A stretch of DNA of 64,000 nucleotides. Origin: Endomychus coccineus. Its lineage: Eukaryota > Arthropoda > Insecta > Coleoptera > Endomychidae. This document shows positions 1 through 12,379 of the stretch, piece after piece; position 1 is the first letter of the stretch, and the number at the start of each line of letters is the position of its first letter. The position numbers and the translations under genes are program-made. The notes beneath the pieces were generated by a model. It was not told where the DNA came from and made no database searches. It saw only the letters and a program-made list of their open reading frames with translations. Location: NCBI GenBank assembly GCA_958510875.1, contig OY294069.1, positions 3,782,001 through 3,846,000 on the forward strand, in the 5' to 3' direction.

Positions 1-2954
1 TACATGTGTCATTTATTTTGTTTTATTGAAACTACTTTTGATGCCTTTTTGGAATAACACTTATAGTACATAATAAATTAGGAAAACTGTGACTTGTACC
101 AGCTGAACTGTTCAATTTGTTTATTCTAGATGAGAATCTGTAATTGATTCCGACCATACTCCTAGATATAAAGAAATGAGTTCAATTCAAATCTCTTACG
201 TACAAGAAATCATATTGCGGTGTCGTCTAATGGTTGGAGTAGCTAGTTGAACCCCACGTTGGGCACCTATCTTATTCATTTGCCAAATCCAAGTAAGAAT
301 AAACGGTCGAGCCAGACACTGCTTTCGCAACGGAAAGACGTTTGGCACACATTGTTCTCGTCCTTTTCAGACATGCCAACACCAAGAAGCACCACTAATT
401 TGTAATGCTTTTATCTGCAGGCCGCGGAAAGTGCTAATGTTCCTACCCCGGTAAGGCGTCGGACAACCCCGCCGTTACCCTTGTCATTGCGCCACTCTAC
501 TTGCAATGTCGTAAAAACATGAGATATTGGTCCATACATCATGTAACTACAAATTCTCGCCGCTTCCATTCTGTCTCCCACTGTCCGCCGTATCCGCTCG
601 CCCGCCGTTTATGGAATCTCTGAAACTTTATAGTTTGAGCGGGTTAACGTTCGGGAGAATTATTTTGCTCTGATGAAAATTCTATTTCTAACGCCATTAA
701 AACGTGGTTTCAAAACTAACGTTCTCGATTCTTCGTAGAGAATTATAGTGCGCTGCGAGGTTGAAAGGATAATCAGGATATATCTTTCCATTACCTACTG
801 AAAGTCTTATCTGAAATTACTATTTTACAAACTGCGAGAATTTATTTATCACATAATTGTGTAATTTTATCCGGAACATCCTCAATTATTAAACTCACTA
901 TGTTGATTATAAATCAAAAGCATGCAGGCAATACAACTTACATGAATAAAAATCGATATTAGAAGCCGTTACTCTATGATTATTCATCATTAAGATTAAA
1001 CTAAAGAAAAATTACTTTCCTCCATGCCACTTTTGATAATACATGGAAACGTTTCAACACCGAAGTTTCATAATTGAATATTTCAATGTTTTAAATTCTA
1101 TCGGCTAGCTTTCTTATTGTATTTTGTTTATTTTGAATCTTATGTTTGTTTTGAATTGAATAATGAACTTTTACCTTTTTATTCTATATGGAATTAAACA
1201 CAATGTTTTTTGAATGTTAAAACTTTTCATATTTGAATTTCTATGACTCTAATTTATCTCGGGTATCAATTTTACAATGTTATGTTCAAATAGATCTATG
1301 ATCTAACCTCAAAATTATTTACTATCAATCTTTGTTTAGAAAGTTATAATCTACAATCTTTCTTTCAGATTTACAGACAGATAATAATACAATGGAGAAA
1401 TAATAAATAAACTTACGTTTAGTTTATATCCAAGAATATGTTTTAAAATGTAGACAATGTTCAATTGGCTTGATCTTCTTATTAATTTGATAATTCACTT
1501 CAACCGTACACAATTTCTCTGCTATACACAATAAACACAGGTAAACTATGGTTACTTCTTTTGAAATCAGGAACTGTTGAAAATTGTTCACTTAGTTTTA
1601 TTCTTTTATTAAAGATATAAGACTCTTCAATGATTGATTGAAACTTTATCGAAGGCTGGCTATCGTTCGATGATACTTATGAATTGTAGGTTATTGTAAC
1701 CTTTAAACTTTGTTCGTAAACTTGGAACACTACTTGACTTGTTGAAATTATTTACTAACTTCGGTTACTTTGAACTTTTCGAAGATTGGAACACTTGGGT
1801 TCACCGATGTTTATCCAATAAACTAAGGTTAATGGAAACTTTATGAGTTGCTTGAGTACCTTGACTCTTCAGATGTATTTGCAAACTTTTTGGTTATGTT
1901 AAAAATTTGTGAGTTGCAGGAGTACCTTGACTCTTCAGATGTAATGGCTAACTGACATGACCTGTCTTCAGATGCCTTTCATAGGCCTTCAAAACCGACG
2001 CTACTTGATGTCATAATCCACCTATGAGGTGCTTTCTTTACCTATCAAAAATGCTTTGATGATTGTTGCAAACTGACATAAGTTTTACATTGTTACCAGT
2101 CTGATGTTTATAATCCGTCTCGATCAATCAGAATTTGGTATTCTATAAATTTTGAATTATTGGAGATTTTCAACTTATTTTAAATGATGATGATTCCTTA
2201 TTTTTAAATTAATATTGCCTACATTTTTCCACACACTTTGGTATAAGATAACCTATGATAAGGTTATTATTAATATGATTATTCCAATAATTATTATGAA
2301 TTTGACAGTTGTCATTCTTAAAAACTACATACATAATATAAAATATCAATAACATTTCTTTAACATTATATAACTCAAATTTACTAATCCTAACTTATAT
2401 CTATAACATTTTTCAATAGTTTGTGCTATCTCATGATAGTTTTTGTAATCATTTTAATTATGATTTCTGCCTTCGTAACACTGTACGTTTATTCACGTTC
2501 ACTGAAGTTCTTGTTTTACACTTCTAATTCTAATTACATTGTTGTTCATTATGTTTTACATTGTTTATTATATTATACTAACTATTATTTAACTTTTAAC
2601 ATTGTTTTTAATTCCATATAATATTTTATTATTAATCTTTTCTGATTTTCAATGTTCGGTAAGTTCTAATTCTTATCATTTTTGTTGTTTAGGAAATGAA
2701 ATCATAACAATATATACAAAATTATGATAATATATTTCGTTTTTTGTTTGATAATGGCAATAGTAACGTTTTCATGTCCTACAATTTCCGTGTACTGTAA
2801 AGTTCTCCTATATTATCCTGATGCTTTGCCTACTCACCCAGAGTATCTCGATTGCCGTTAGGCAGTTCTGCAGCCGTCAATGCTTCCTCATGCTGTGGCA
2901 TGTTGATCTTTCAGATGGTTCCACAAGATGAAAGTAGCTAAAAATAAAACCAGA
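1..2954. other. AT-rich non-coding stretch
   Basis: No coding region is recognisable on either strand; the short ORFs have low-complexity, AT-driven composition. The first 650 bases are somewhat richer in GC. The only internal structure seen is a pair of direct repeats at 1845-1877 and 1911-1943, described separately. Confidence 0.6.
1845..1943. repeat. Short direct repeat, 66-bp period
   Basis: A 33-base motif beginning GAGTTGC and ending CTTCAGATGTA occurs at 1845-1877 and again at 1911-1943 with about two mismatches. Only two units are visible and nothing marks it as part of a named element. Confidence 0.65.
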
Positions 2955-3935
2955 TAGAATAAGCAAAATCTATAATGGAACGTCATATATAAATAACATA
3001 ACAGTACGATACATTCCGGAGACCTCAGAGAGAATGTCTAAACAAGTATGATATAAATGTTGAGCATAAACCTACTACCTGTGTTGGGAAATATTTTTCA
3101 AATCTAAAACCTTCAATACCTAAAGATAAACAAAGCCACACAGTATATGAATTTAATTGTTTAGATTGCGATGGGACTCATACTGAAATCTCTAAGCAAT
3201 TATTACAAAACAAAATGTATGTCCATAAGTATAGCACAAGAAACAAAAACTTACCGCCCTTTCTAAGCACTGCTTTGATTATAACCATGAATTCGATTAC
3301 AAAAATGTTTATATTTAAACTAAAGAAACCAATTATTATAAAAGATCTATCCTGGAGATGATTCACATAAAACGTGACTCCAAGTCTGTAAATCATGGAA
3401 CAGATATTCAATCATTGAGTCAGATTGATACTAATTTAATTAATCAGAACTCTTGAAAATTTCTACATGCGTCTTTCCAATGTTGAAAGTATATTTCAGG
3501 TGGAATCCTCAAAAGCAATATTTCTGATAAGGTTGACAACCTTTTCTATAACTTCATAAATCTTCAACATCTGGTTCGAAAGAGGATCCTCGAACGTTAT
3601 AGTTATAGTTTAGTTCTTTAGTCGTATTACATACTGTGATTCGATATGTAAATAGAGTTTATAAGAATATTGCTTAGTAGCGGTTTCTTAATTTATATAT
3701 TTAAGACATTAATTGTGTTATAATTTCGATTGTTTGTGTTTCTGTTCGTTTTGGCGACATCGGTAGTTTTAATTGAAATTGTTGCGGTATGGTGATACAA
3801 TTAGTTTCAAGAAATCACTTTTTATACAGTTATATGTCTTTTGATGATGGTCGTGAGACCGAAACGTACGTAGAGACAATAATAATAAGGATATGTGTTT
3901 GTGTGATCTTTTTTCCGAGAATTTTATATATAACT
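2955..3935 (+). mobile_element. Penelope-like element fragment (PLE-A copy 1), 3' part
   Basis: This matches the 3' half of the fuller element at 17637-20771, in the opposite orientation. Interrupted coding sequence at about 2955-3455 corresponds to the C-terminal part of the reverse transcriptase ORF and its GIY-YIG-type endonuclease: the cysteine pair, the ISKQ segment and the HIKRD segment are all recognisable, with frameshifts and deletions. After the stop comes the non-coding 3' region, a hammerhead motif (3836-3877) and the pseudo-LTR end GAGAATTTTATATATAAC near 3920. It abuts a 5'-truncated LINE at about 3945. The copy is dead. Confidence 0.85.
3836..3877 (+). ncRNA. Hammerhead ribozyme, probably inactivated (PLE-A copy 1)
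   Basis: Stem I strands GTCTT (3836-3840) and GAGAC (3873-3877) can pair with one G-U. Stem II is GGTC/GACC around a GTGA loop, and the GAA plus palindromic ACGTACGT stem III are present. The first core base is changed: TTGATGA replaces CTGATGA. That C is invariant in hammerheads, so this copy is expected to be inactive or very weak. Confidence 0.8.
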
Positions 3936-3944
3936 ATCGATATA

Positions 3945-5434
3945 TGCTCTTGCTGAGGCTTGCACTGGCAGAAAATTTCAATTCATATTTTGTCAACATT
4001 GCCTCTGAACTATGGAAGAATTTTTCTTCAAATTCTGAGGACAACTTACTAATACCAGCGTTAAAAAAATTCTTTCTACTTATTCGAAGTAACAGAGGAA
4101 GAGATAATTAAGACTTCTAATCTTCTAAAAAATAAAACCAGCTCTGGCTATGATGACATACCTCTATCTATTTCAAAGAAGACAATTATGAATATAGTGA
4201 GTCCATTATGCTACATTTTGAACAGTTCTTTCAGATGTGGAGTTTTTCCTCACTCTCTGAAAACCGCGTTGATAATAGCACTCTACAAAAAAAATGATCC
4301 AGAAGATCTAGGGAACTACCGACCAATCAGTCTGCTTTCTTCATTCTCCAAATTGTATGAGAAGCTACTATGCAATAGATTGATGGACTTTTTCACAAAA
4401 TACAGGATTTTCAATGACAGTCAACATGGTTTTCTTAAGGACCATAATTCGGAAACAGCAGTTTTTAAACTCATCGAATCAGTTATAACATCCTTGGAAA
4501 ATAAAGAAATCCTATGCGGACTTTTTCTTGATTTCTCCAAGGCTTTTGACACGGTCGATCATAAGAGCCTTCTCGCAAAGCTGGAGGGATACGGAGTTAG
4601 AGATAAACAATTAGCTTTGATGGAAAGTTATTTAGAATGTAGAACGCAGAGAGTGAAAATTTCGGAGGGTGGACAGAATTTCATATCTGGAGAATTGTCA
4701 ATACAAATGGGAGTTCCTCAAGGTAGCATAATTGGCCCACTTTTGTTCTTAATCTATATTAATGATCTACCACAAGTTATTGCTGATTCTAGAAAGATAC
4801 TTATCAATTATGCAGATTAAAGTAACATTAAAGTATCTGCAAATCACCTTTGCCTTCTCGAAACTGAAATTGCCTCTACACTCTCAAAGATTGAAAATTG
4901 GTGTAAGAATAATAAACTCACATTGAACAAAAGTAAGACAAACTGCATCATCTCTACGTCAAGCCATAGTAGGCTGCAAATTCCAGAAACGTTAAATTTA
5001 AATGATTGCATTTTGGAGATGAAGGATTATTCGGAAAGTCTTTGAATAAATATATATAGAAACCTCAACTGGTGTAAAGAAATCGAACAACGATGTAAAA
5101 GTCTGAGTTCTATCATTTATAGTTTACGTGTCATGAAACCACAACTTGAGGAAAAGACATTAAAAGTTTTTTATTATGCCAACTTTCAATCTCTGTTGAG
5201 TTTTGGGGTAACAGCTATCAGGTTGATATGATATTCAGGCAGCAAAAAAGAGCAATACGAATAATATTTGGATTAGGGTATAAGCAAAGTTGCAGAGGTT
5301 TTTTCAAGAAAAACAACTTGCTAACTGTCATTGGAATATACTATCAATCCCTTCTTTTTATTTTCAAATATAGAAGATTCTTTACAGATTTCAAAAAATC
5401 TTTCAATCACAACACACGTAATATTTCATATATA
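3945..5434 (+). mobile_element. Non-LTR retrotransposon (LINE), 5'-truncated, first segment
   Basis: This holds the reverse transcriptase region of a LINE interrupted at 5435 by a mariner-type transposon; it resumes at 7739 and ends in a TTTAC-type tail near 8047. The 5' end is lost, with no endonuclease domain visible. The Jockey/CR1/L2-like assignment rests on general motif style only. Several stops and frameshifts mean it is non-functional. Confidence 0.85.
4188..4820 (+). pseudogene. LINE reverse transcriptase core (broken)
   Basis: A 210-codon open stretch carries the canonical non-LTR reverse transcriptase blocks in order: NYRPISLLS (block 1-2), LDFSKAFDTVDH (block 3/A, first catalytic Asp), GVPQGSIIGPLLFLIYINDL (block 4/B), and the start of the catalytic box, where the expected F/YADD is broken to YAD followed by a stop at 4818-4820. 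Coding-like sequence continues past the stop to about 5225 in one frame (KIENWCKNNKLTLNKSK is the block after the catalytic box), then shifts frame. The loss of the second Asp of the catalytic pair by a nonsense change shows that the copy is dead. Confidence 0.9.
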
Positions 5435-6004
5435 CAGGGTGTCCTCGAACTGCGTGGCCAAAATAAAACCGAAGATTCTCTGATTCGAAAAAAAGTTGAT
5501 TAGCCTTTTTACTTTTGCCTCAAGTGTCTTGTTTACCCGGTAGAGGGCTTCAAAATTGCAAAAATAATTTTGTTTTTTCGGTATAACTTGAGAACGAGAT
5601 GAAGAACTTTTACAATATTTAACAGGTGAGTTACTGTCAATAATGGCCATTTTTGAGAGTGGAGCACAGAGCCTTAGAGACCATAGAAATGGCTCAAACT
5701 TGAGGATGTAACGGGAAAAGTGTCAAGAACTTTTTAGTGGTCAATGTAATTCACTCGATATTTTTTATGTAGATAGCTTATCTAATTTGAAAACTTTTCT
5801 TACTCCTAAAAAATTTTGATAAAATCAACGGATTAGCTTGAAAAAAATAATTTTCGAGTCTCTGCAATTTTGGCTTACTAATTTTACTTGATTAAAATAC
5901 CTTAGTTGCCTTTGCTTTTCTAATGTCATTTTGGCATTTGAAGAATTTATTCTCCAAACTGTCAGTTTTTACTTTGCTTTCCGTAAAAATTTTATAAAAT
6001 TATG
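5435..6004 (+). repeat. Left long terminal inverted repeat of the mariner
   Basis: This is the reverse complement of 7195-7736 over its whole length, beginning with CAGGGTGTCC and ending at ATTTTATAAAATTATG, where the transposase ATG lies. It carries about 28 more bases than the right arm; the main insertion lies between GTTACTGTCAA and GGAGCA near 5640. Confidence 0.9.
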
Positions 6005-7051
6005 GCTCAAAATTTCACTAACAGTGAAATGGTTGATATGTTATTGATTTATGGACTTTCTCGTTGCAATGGCCGGAGAAGGGAAAGATATCCGCATCGC
6101 AGAATTCCAAATCGGCAAACCTTCGCGAAACTGGCAAATTTGGAGCAAATCGCAGAGAAACTGGACGCAGACGGACAAGAAGGACGTTAGAGCTCGAAGA
6201 AGCGATACTGGAAGCGGTTGAAACTGAACCTGGGATAAGCACACTACGTTTGGGACTTCGTATTGGAGCCTCAAAATCATTAGTTCATAATGTACTGAAA
6301 GAAGAACTGTTGTATCCCTATCATATTAAAACAGTCCAAGACTTATTGCCCATGAATCCAGGTCATCGGCTAGATTTCTGTCGGCTTATTGTCCAAAGAC
6401 AAAACGCAAACCCCAATTTTTGTAGAAGAATTCTGTTCACGGACGAAGATACTTTCACGAGATGTGGTCTTTTTAACCTCCATAATGAACATTTCTATGC
6501 TGATGAAAATCCTCATGAAACGGAAGTTACATATTTTCAGAATCAAACTAAAATCAATGTTTGGGTTGGAATTGTGGATAACTTCATTATTGGCCCTACC
6601 GTTATACCCGATCGATTGAACGGGGAGAACTACTTGAACTTTTTGGAACAAAGGCTACTTGAACTGTTGGAAGACTTGCCCTTACACATTCGTCGTGGCC
6701 TGGTTTATCCATGATGATGCACCTCCTCATTTCACATTAGCTGTGAGGCGACATTTGAATGCGGAATATCCAGATCGCTGGATAGGTAGAGGACACGATG
6801 CACCAGTGAACTGGCCGGCCCGCTCCCCTGATTTGACGCCCTGCGACTTCTTTCTATGGGGCGCTTTGAAGTCGAAAGTTTATGCAGCTACAGTGAACAC
6901 ACGAGAGGAATTGTTACAACGAATTAATCATGAAGCGGATTCATTGAAGAATGATCCTGAAGTACTAGCCAGAGTTCAATCCAATTTCTTGAAACGAATT
7001 AATTTGTGTATTCAGGAAAATGGGCAACATTTCGAACAATTGATGCCTTAG
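6002..7051 (+). pseudogene. Mariner-family transposase, rosa-like (frameshifted)
   Basis: The start is ATG 6002 (MAQNFTNSEMVDML, the N-terminal helix-turn-helix). The frame changes near 6064-6180; it is then open to 6714 (RTRRTLELEEAILEAVE, second helix-turn-helix; RILFTDEDTF with the first catalytic Asp; KINVWVGIVDN). It changes again near 6700 and runs to 7051 (WFIHDDAPPHF with the second Asp; WIGRGHDAP; RSPDLTPCDFFLWG with the third). I count 43 residues between the last two catalytic Asp. The RWIGRG and RSPDLTPxDFFLWG blocks resemble the DD41D (rosa-type) group more than classical DD34D mariners. All three acidic residues survive, but the two frame changes make this copy non-autonomous. 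Confidence 0.88.
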
Positions 7052-7194
7052 CGATGTCCCAAAAAGTTTTGTTGTTTCTTTTAATTGAGCATTTGTTTTT
7101 CCTAAATAATCACATCGTTTCCCCATTTCTATTATTTTTATTATTCGTGTTTTACCGAGATATTAACCATTTCAGTGTTATTGAAATTTTGAGT

Positions 7195-7736
7195 CATAAT
7201 TTTATAAAATTTTTACGGAAAGCAAAGTAAAAACTGACAGTTTTGAGAATAAATTCTCCAAATGCCAAAATGACATTAGAAAAGCAAAGGCAACTAAGGT
7301 ATTTTAATCAAGTAAAATTAGTAAGCCAAAATTGCAGAGACTCGAAAATTAATTTTTTCAAGCTAATCCGTTGATTTTATCAAAATTTTCTAAGAGTAAG
7401 AAAAGTTTTCAAATTAGATAAGCTATCTACATAAAAAATATAGAGTGAATTACATTGACCACAAAAAAGGTCTGGACACTTTTCCCGTTACATCCTCAAG
7501 TTTGAGCCATTTCTATGGTCTCTAAGGCTCTATGCTCCATTGACAGTAACTCACCTGCCAAATATCCTACATCACGTTCTCAAGTTATACCGAAAAAACG
7601 AAATTATTTTTGCAACTTCGAAGCCCTCTACCGGCTAAACAAGACACTTGAGGCAAAAGTAAAAAGGCTCATCAAATTTTTTTCGAATCAAAGAATCTTC
7701 GGTTTTATTTTAGCCACGCAGTTCGAGGACACCCTG
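7195..7736 (-). repeat. Right long terminal inverted repeat of the mariner
   Basis: This is the inverted partner of 5435-6004. It starts at CATAATTTTATAAAATTTTT and ends at the outer boundary GGACACCCTG, followed by the TA duplication. Confidence 0.9.
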
Positions 7737-7738
7737 TA

Positions 7739-8047
7739 TATCCAGCACATACGCTTACACTAACCGAGAAATATTGTCCCTATATGTGTATCAAATTTTT
7801 CAACAATTTGCCAATTGATATTCAATGCATAAAGAATTGTTGTGAATTTAGGAATAGAATATTCAATATTATTGGGCAATGTGAACCATACACTGTTAAT
7901 GAATACTTGAATAAGTAAGTTTTTGTCCTTGTATTTTATTTTGAAGTTCTTTTGTATTGTTTGACTTGTTTTCTTATAATCTTGTTATTATTTTACAACA
8001 ATTATTACTGAGAAAATAAATTTACTTTTACTTTACTTTACTTTAAA
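7739..8047 (+). mobile_element. LINE 3' segment (resumes after the mariner)
   Basis: This continues the LINE interrupted at 5434. Translation gives the C-terminal end of the ORF (CIKFFNNLPIDIQ, then ending EYLNK and a stop near 7917), followed by a short 3' untranslated part and a microsatellite-like tail of TTTAC units at about 8020-8047. Tails of this kind are usual in several LINE clades. Confidence 0.8.
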
Positions 8048-10544
8048 TACGATCACTCTATCTGATAAATAGTTGTAGCTTTACGTGTGGGGCCCAGTGA
8101 AATTTTTAATATGGTGGTCTTTGTGGGTATACCCAAGATGGTATATTAAACATTTTACCTGTGGGACTACGAAAACGAGAATTCAGAAAATTTGGGCCTT
8201 CTGGGGAGCGTGGACCAAGTGTTTGTTGTATTGAGTTACCCACCTGCAATTTTTTCAGTGGATATGAAGTAATATTAGACACACTTATCGTGGTTAGGCG
8301 AAATTAGCTTTTTTAGCTCATCATTCTTCTAATGTAAGATCCAATCACCATCCAATTAGTACCGAATAATCGCCTAAATTGTAGATTTTGATGTCAATCC
8401 CATTTATGATACAATCCTCTTACCAACTATTCGCGATATAAGACCAAACAATTTATTTGATTCCGATGTCAGAGATAACTTGGAAATTCGGGTCATCTTC
8501 ATGGAGAAGGACGAGCCATTCCCTTGCCTCGCGCTCGCAATAAAAATCGAACATGGAACTATGAATAAGTTTTAAGATTTCATCATGCCAATTGCGTGTC
8601 TCCGGCTGAAATATGGATCGATCCATGCATGGAAACGATTGTGACGTTCCAGATTTATGTCAGAACCGAATTTCGAATATCCATTTTAAGAACGATATCA
8701 AAGCTCGTCTCTATTGATGAGGCGAATATTTGCCATTATATAACTATTAACGTTCACTGTCTAGAGTCGTTGATCTTTTCTATTTCCAGAGCCTGTCAAA
8801 AACGATTGTTCGATTCAATGTAATCCCTCACGCCATTTATTAAATCTGATTCTTTTGTTTTGTCCCCGTATAGAAAACATCTATTAGAGAAATTGGCTCG
8901 GGAACCATTTTCAATGATGGCACGGATGATTTGTGATTGAAAGTGAATCAAAATTGGAACGTAAATAATGGAGAAAGCCTTCGGAGATACGGAAATTCGG
9001 TATTTCTTATTAAAACTTCCGAAACTATGTAACTTCGGAAAATACTGAAATAGCGATTCGATTTATTACCCGACGAACGAACGTTTCAAATTTATAATCT
9101 ATCACGAGACCTAATTAGAATTTTCCGCCAATGGTGGCACTAGTGCTGAGCTGGACAAGCTAATAAAAATCTTGATTTCTCAATCAATCTAGTGGACTTA
9201 AAAATCCGGTGCACTTGGACTTCTCTATTGGATCTATTGCGCACTCCTTAGAAGGAAACTCAGTTCAGCAGGGATGAGGCAAGGGCAAAGACAAGAATAT
9301 TCTTTGGACTGATATTTCTTACGATCTCAGGCGGCATGTACAGAGTGGTCCGGATTGAACACTTTTGATAGCAACCAATCAATGGTAGTGGGACATTACT
9401 CCTAGATGGCGTTAGGTATTACGGTTTTCTCTACCACTATATTAGTCGAGTTATTTGTATATTCAACATAATGATCATTCAGTTACATTGCGAACTTTTT
9501 TTTTCCTCCAGCTGAGGGCCGAAGCAGATGACCGGAACTATTAGATTGTGATGAAGCTGATCGATGTAGACTAGAGATCCTATTATTAGTAGTGTTTTAT
9601 TCTACAATATGCATAAAATATCCTTTCACGTAGTAGAGGGTAGAACGATGCAGTTTCATCCACGTAACTGTCTTGAATTATTAGCATGTATCATTTCATG
9701 TGATAAACTGGAAACAGATATGGGAACAAGGATATAAACCATTATTTGGTTTCATTTTTCCGAGATAGCGGAGGGAAACAAGGGATGAATTCATATCAAG
9801 ATCGGTATAAACCACAAGTCAATATTCCTGCGATTACCCTCATTTCTTGAAATTATGGAACCGCAGATCTCTGAAGAGATTTTAGCTGAGACTTCTGAAT
9901 CGAGATGAGTTGTTTTGATGTTTCAGAAAAAGTCTTTTGTCGTTTATCAACCTAACAGTATTGTTTTGTTTTGGAATAAGTTCGTTCCATATAGCGATAC
10001 AGGCTGAATGATGTTATTGCGTTAAGATACTTCCTGAATCAACAAGAATATCGCATTGGATTGGGAAAAGCGGATAGTTTAAGCAGTGAATAGCAATTTA
10101 GCATCTCATATAATCGTGAAGATGATGCATTATTTTCCATATTCTTGTAATTTTGATGGTAAGATTCCTCCAACATAAATCGCTCCCTATTGAGCTCATA
10201 GACGAACCAGAAAGTTTGTAGTGTTGTGATATACTAGCTGAATATACATCTATTATACCTTTCCTCCGACGGGCTGTGTTATAGTTTTGATTATACCTTA
10301 GACTGCTATATTCTGATTTGAGATCTTTATTTACTCAAAAATGCTGGAAAATTTGATGAGCTTCCTATAGACACAATATTCTCATCATACTTTTCCTGGC
10401 ATTTTGGTATTTGCGATGTATCCTTCCTTTAATCGTTTCATAGGAAACTAATTGGTTGCTGTGGTAAATATACTTAACATTTTAGTTTCCACCATAGGAG
10501 GGAGAAATGTACCGTTAAATATACTGTATCATGACAAGGGTTCA
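8048..10544. other. Unassigned stretch without recognisable genes
   Basis: No credible ORF or domain was seen. A short piece near 9300-9345 resembles sequence near 47680-47710 (both contain CTCAGGCGGCAT) and may be a scrap of the RNase H-bearing LINE described there. The rest has no visible internal structure. Confidence 0.5.
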
Positions 10545-11655
10545 TTTATTCAGATATTGAGGGAAAACGGAACGCTGCAACATGCTGTCTCAAAGTAAAA
10601 ACTAATAGTAGAATCAAATTTCTCATACAGTAAAAGTGCCTTAAGCGAGAAATCGATGATATCCACAAAATTCATCAATTTTTCCATATTTTTTATAAAA
10701 TTTAGGGGTGTGCAAAAATTTATGAAGGTTTATTTACCCGATGGAACTTCTACGTGATATCATAAGGTTATGAATTTCGAGTGCATTTATCTTGTAACAA
10801 CTGATTTTATAGTCTATTTATCTGGAGGATCGACAAAATCCCGGAATTCGGAACGCTCATACGGGAAAAGGCAGAAATTCCAGATATTCATTGTTTCAGA
10901 ACGATGCGACATGTTGCATTAGCATCTGATGTGAAAACTGATTGTTTCTCATCCATGGGAGTGTTATATCTGATCTGATCACAGGAGGATACCCATTCCG
11001 GGTGTATTATTCATACTAAATGTGATTTTATAACGTATTTATCTGGAGGATGAATGAAATTCAGGGTTCAGGAAAGCTGCAACATCTTTCCTCAGCGTCT
11101 GAGGTGAAAACTAAAACCATAAAATTTAGGAAAATGCCAGAATTCTCGAAGGTTCATGTAACTGTTGGAACTTGTTCTATCTGAGCTCAGAAGGTTGTGG
11201 ATACATATTTCGAGTGTATTATTCCTGTCAAATGTGATTTTATAGTGTATTCATCCAAGGGTTGGCCTAAATTCATGGTTTAGGAAAGATGCAACATGTT
11301 TCCTTAGCGTCTGAGGATAAAACTAATGGTAGAATCGAATTTTTCATCCATTAGAGTGTATTTTGATGCAGGTATATCGAAAACGATGAGATCGACCAAA
11401 TTGACTGTTTTTCCATACTTACCCCTTATGAAATTTGGGAAAATGGCAAAGACATGAAATTGATGGAACTTGTTCTATCTAATCTCAGAAGGTTACGTTT
11501 ATCTATTCCAAGTGTATTATTCCTGTTAAATGTGTTTTTATAGTATATTTATCAAAGGGATTGCCTGAATCCATGGTCTAGGAAGGCTGCAACTTTTTTT
11601 CTCAGTGTTTGAGGGGACAAATAATGATAGGATAGAATTTCTCATCCAATGCTGA
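10545..11655 (-). repeat. Tandem array of a ~300-bp satellite-like repeat (array 1)
   Basis: The marker AAAACTAATxGTAGAAT...CTCAT recurs near 10599, 10932, 11107 (truncated), 11316 and 11617, so the spacing is about 300-330 bases with one short unit. Each unit also has a GAACTTGTTCTAT-type block and a TGTGxTTTTATAGTxTATTTATC block. It is the reverse complement of the array at 26965-28110. No ORF runs through the units, so this is non-coding tandem DNA, perhaps mobilised as part of a larger element. Confidence 0.85.
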
Positions 11656-11662
11656 TGATCTA

Positions 11663-11980
11663 CAGTACTAATAAACGAATTTCAACGAAAGATCTTGATT
11701 TGCATCCTTACAATATCCAATCAACCCAGCAACTCAACTCAATCAATGCTCAATCTCATTGCTTGATCAAATATCACGTTCTACAATTTTACTCGTTTCA
11801 TACCTGTCCACCGATGTGGGAACATGCCTGGTTGCTGAACCCAACTCATTTCCTCTTTGCAGAACCTAATTGATGAATGTGAGGTTTTGTAAATAATTCA
11901 AAGGGTTGAGTTGCTGGGTCTGTTGAATATTGTAAGGAGGCAAATCAAGATCTTTCGTTAAAATCAATTTGTTAGTACTG
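11663..11980. mobile_element. MITE-like element with long inverted repeats
   Basis: Inverted arms at 11663-11745 and about 11905-11980 begin CAGTACTAA and end TTAGTACTG, sharing long matched blocks (ACGAAAGATCTTGATTTGC; CAGCAACTC). About 160 bases lie between them. TA precedes the left end, but no clear TA follows the right. There is no coding capacity. It sits directly next to satellite array 1. The parent superfamily is not evident. Confidence 0.75.
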
Positions 11981-12379
11981 CCCAGTGACGAAGTTGAATG
12001 TATCTCATCTTTAGCAAAACACTCTAAACGTTCATCTGTATAATACGTAAAATTTCTCTGAACCGTTAATTAGAAAATAACCTTGAAACCTAGAATTGAC
12101 GCATGCTCTCTCACGAGTTCATTGAATGTTAATGTATCCAAAAATCAACCTACAAATTATTTTTTAACCCTTATGGAAGAATTGTGAGAACTTTTATTAC
12201 GGAGAATAGTTTTTCATTTATCTAAAATACAACCAATTGTAACTGAGAGATGACACTTGGATTGGTTGGAAATCCACAATGTTTACATCGATGTAATTGG
12301 AAGAGCTCGTGAAAAAGTAGTTAGTACTTGAATCAACACAGGGCAATCAGAATTCCCTCAATAATTATAGCGTCCAACC

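Larger units (their letters stand above)
5435..7736 (+). mobile_element. Mariner-type DNA transposon with ~550-bp terminal inverted repeats
   Basis: The element starts CAGGGTGTCC and ends GGACACCCTG, flanked by a TA duplication (5433-5434 and 7737-7738), as expected for the Tc1/mariner superfamily. It sits inside a LINE whose sequence resumes directly after it. The terminal inverted repeats are unusually long: 5435-6004 and 7195-7736, almost base for base apart from small indels, the largest about 20 bases near 5640. The transposase reading frame starts right at the inner edge of the left repeat. The coding region has two frame changes. Confidence 0.92.
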
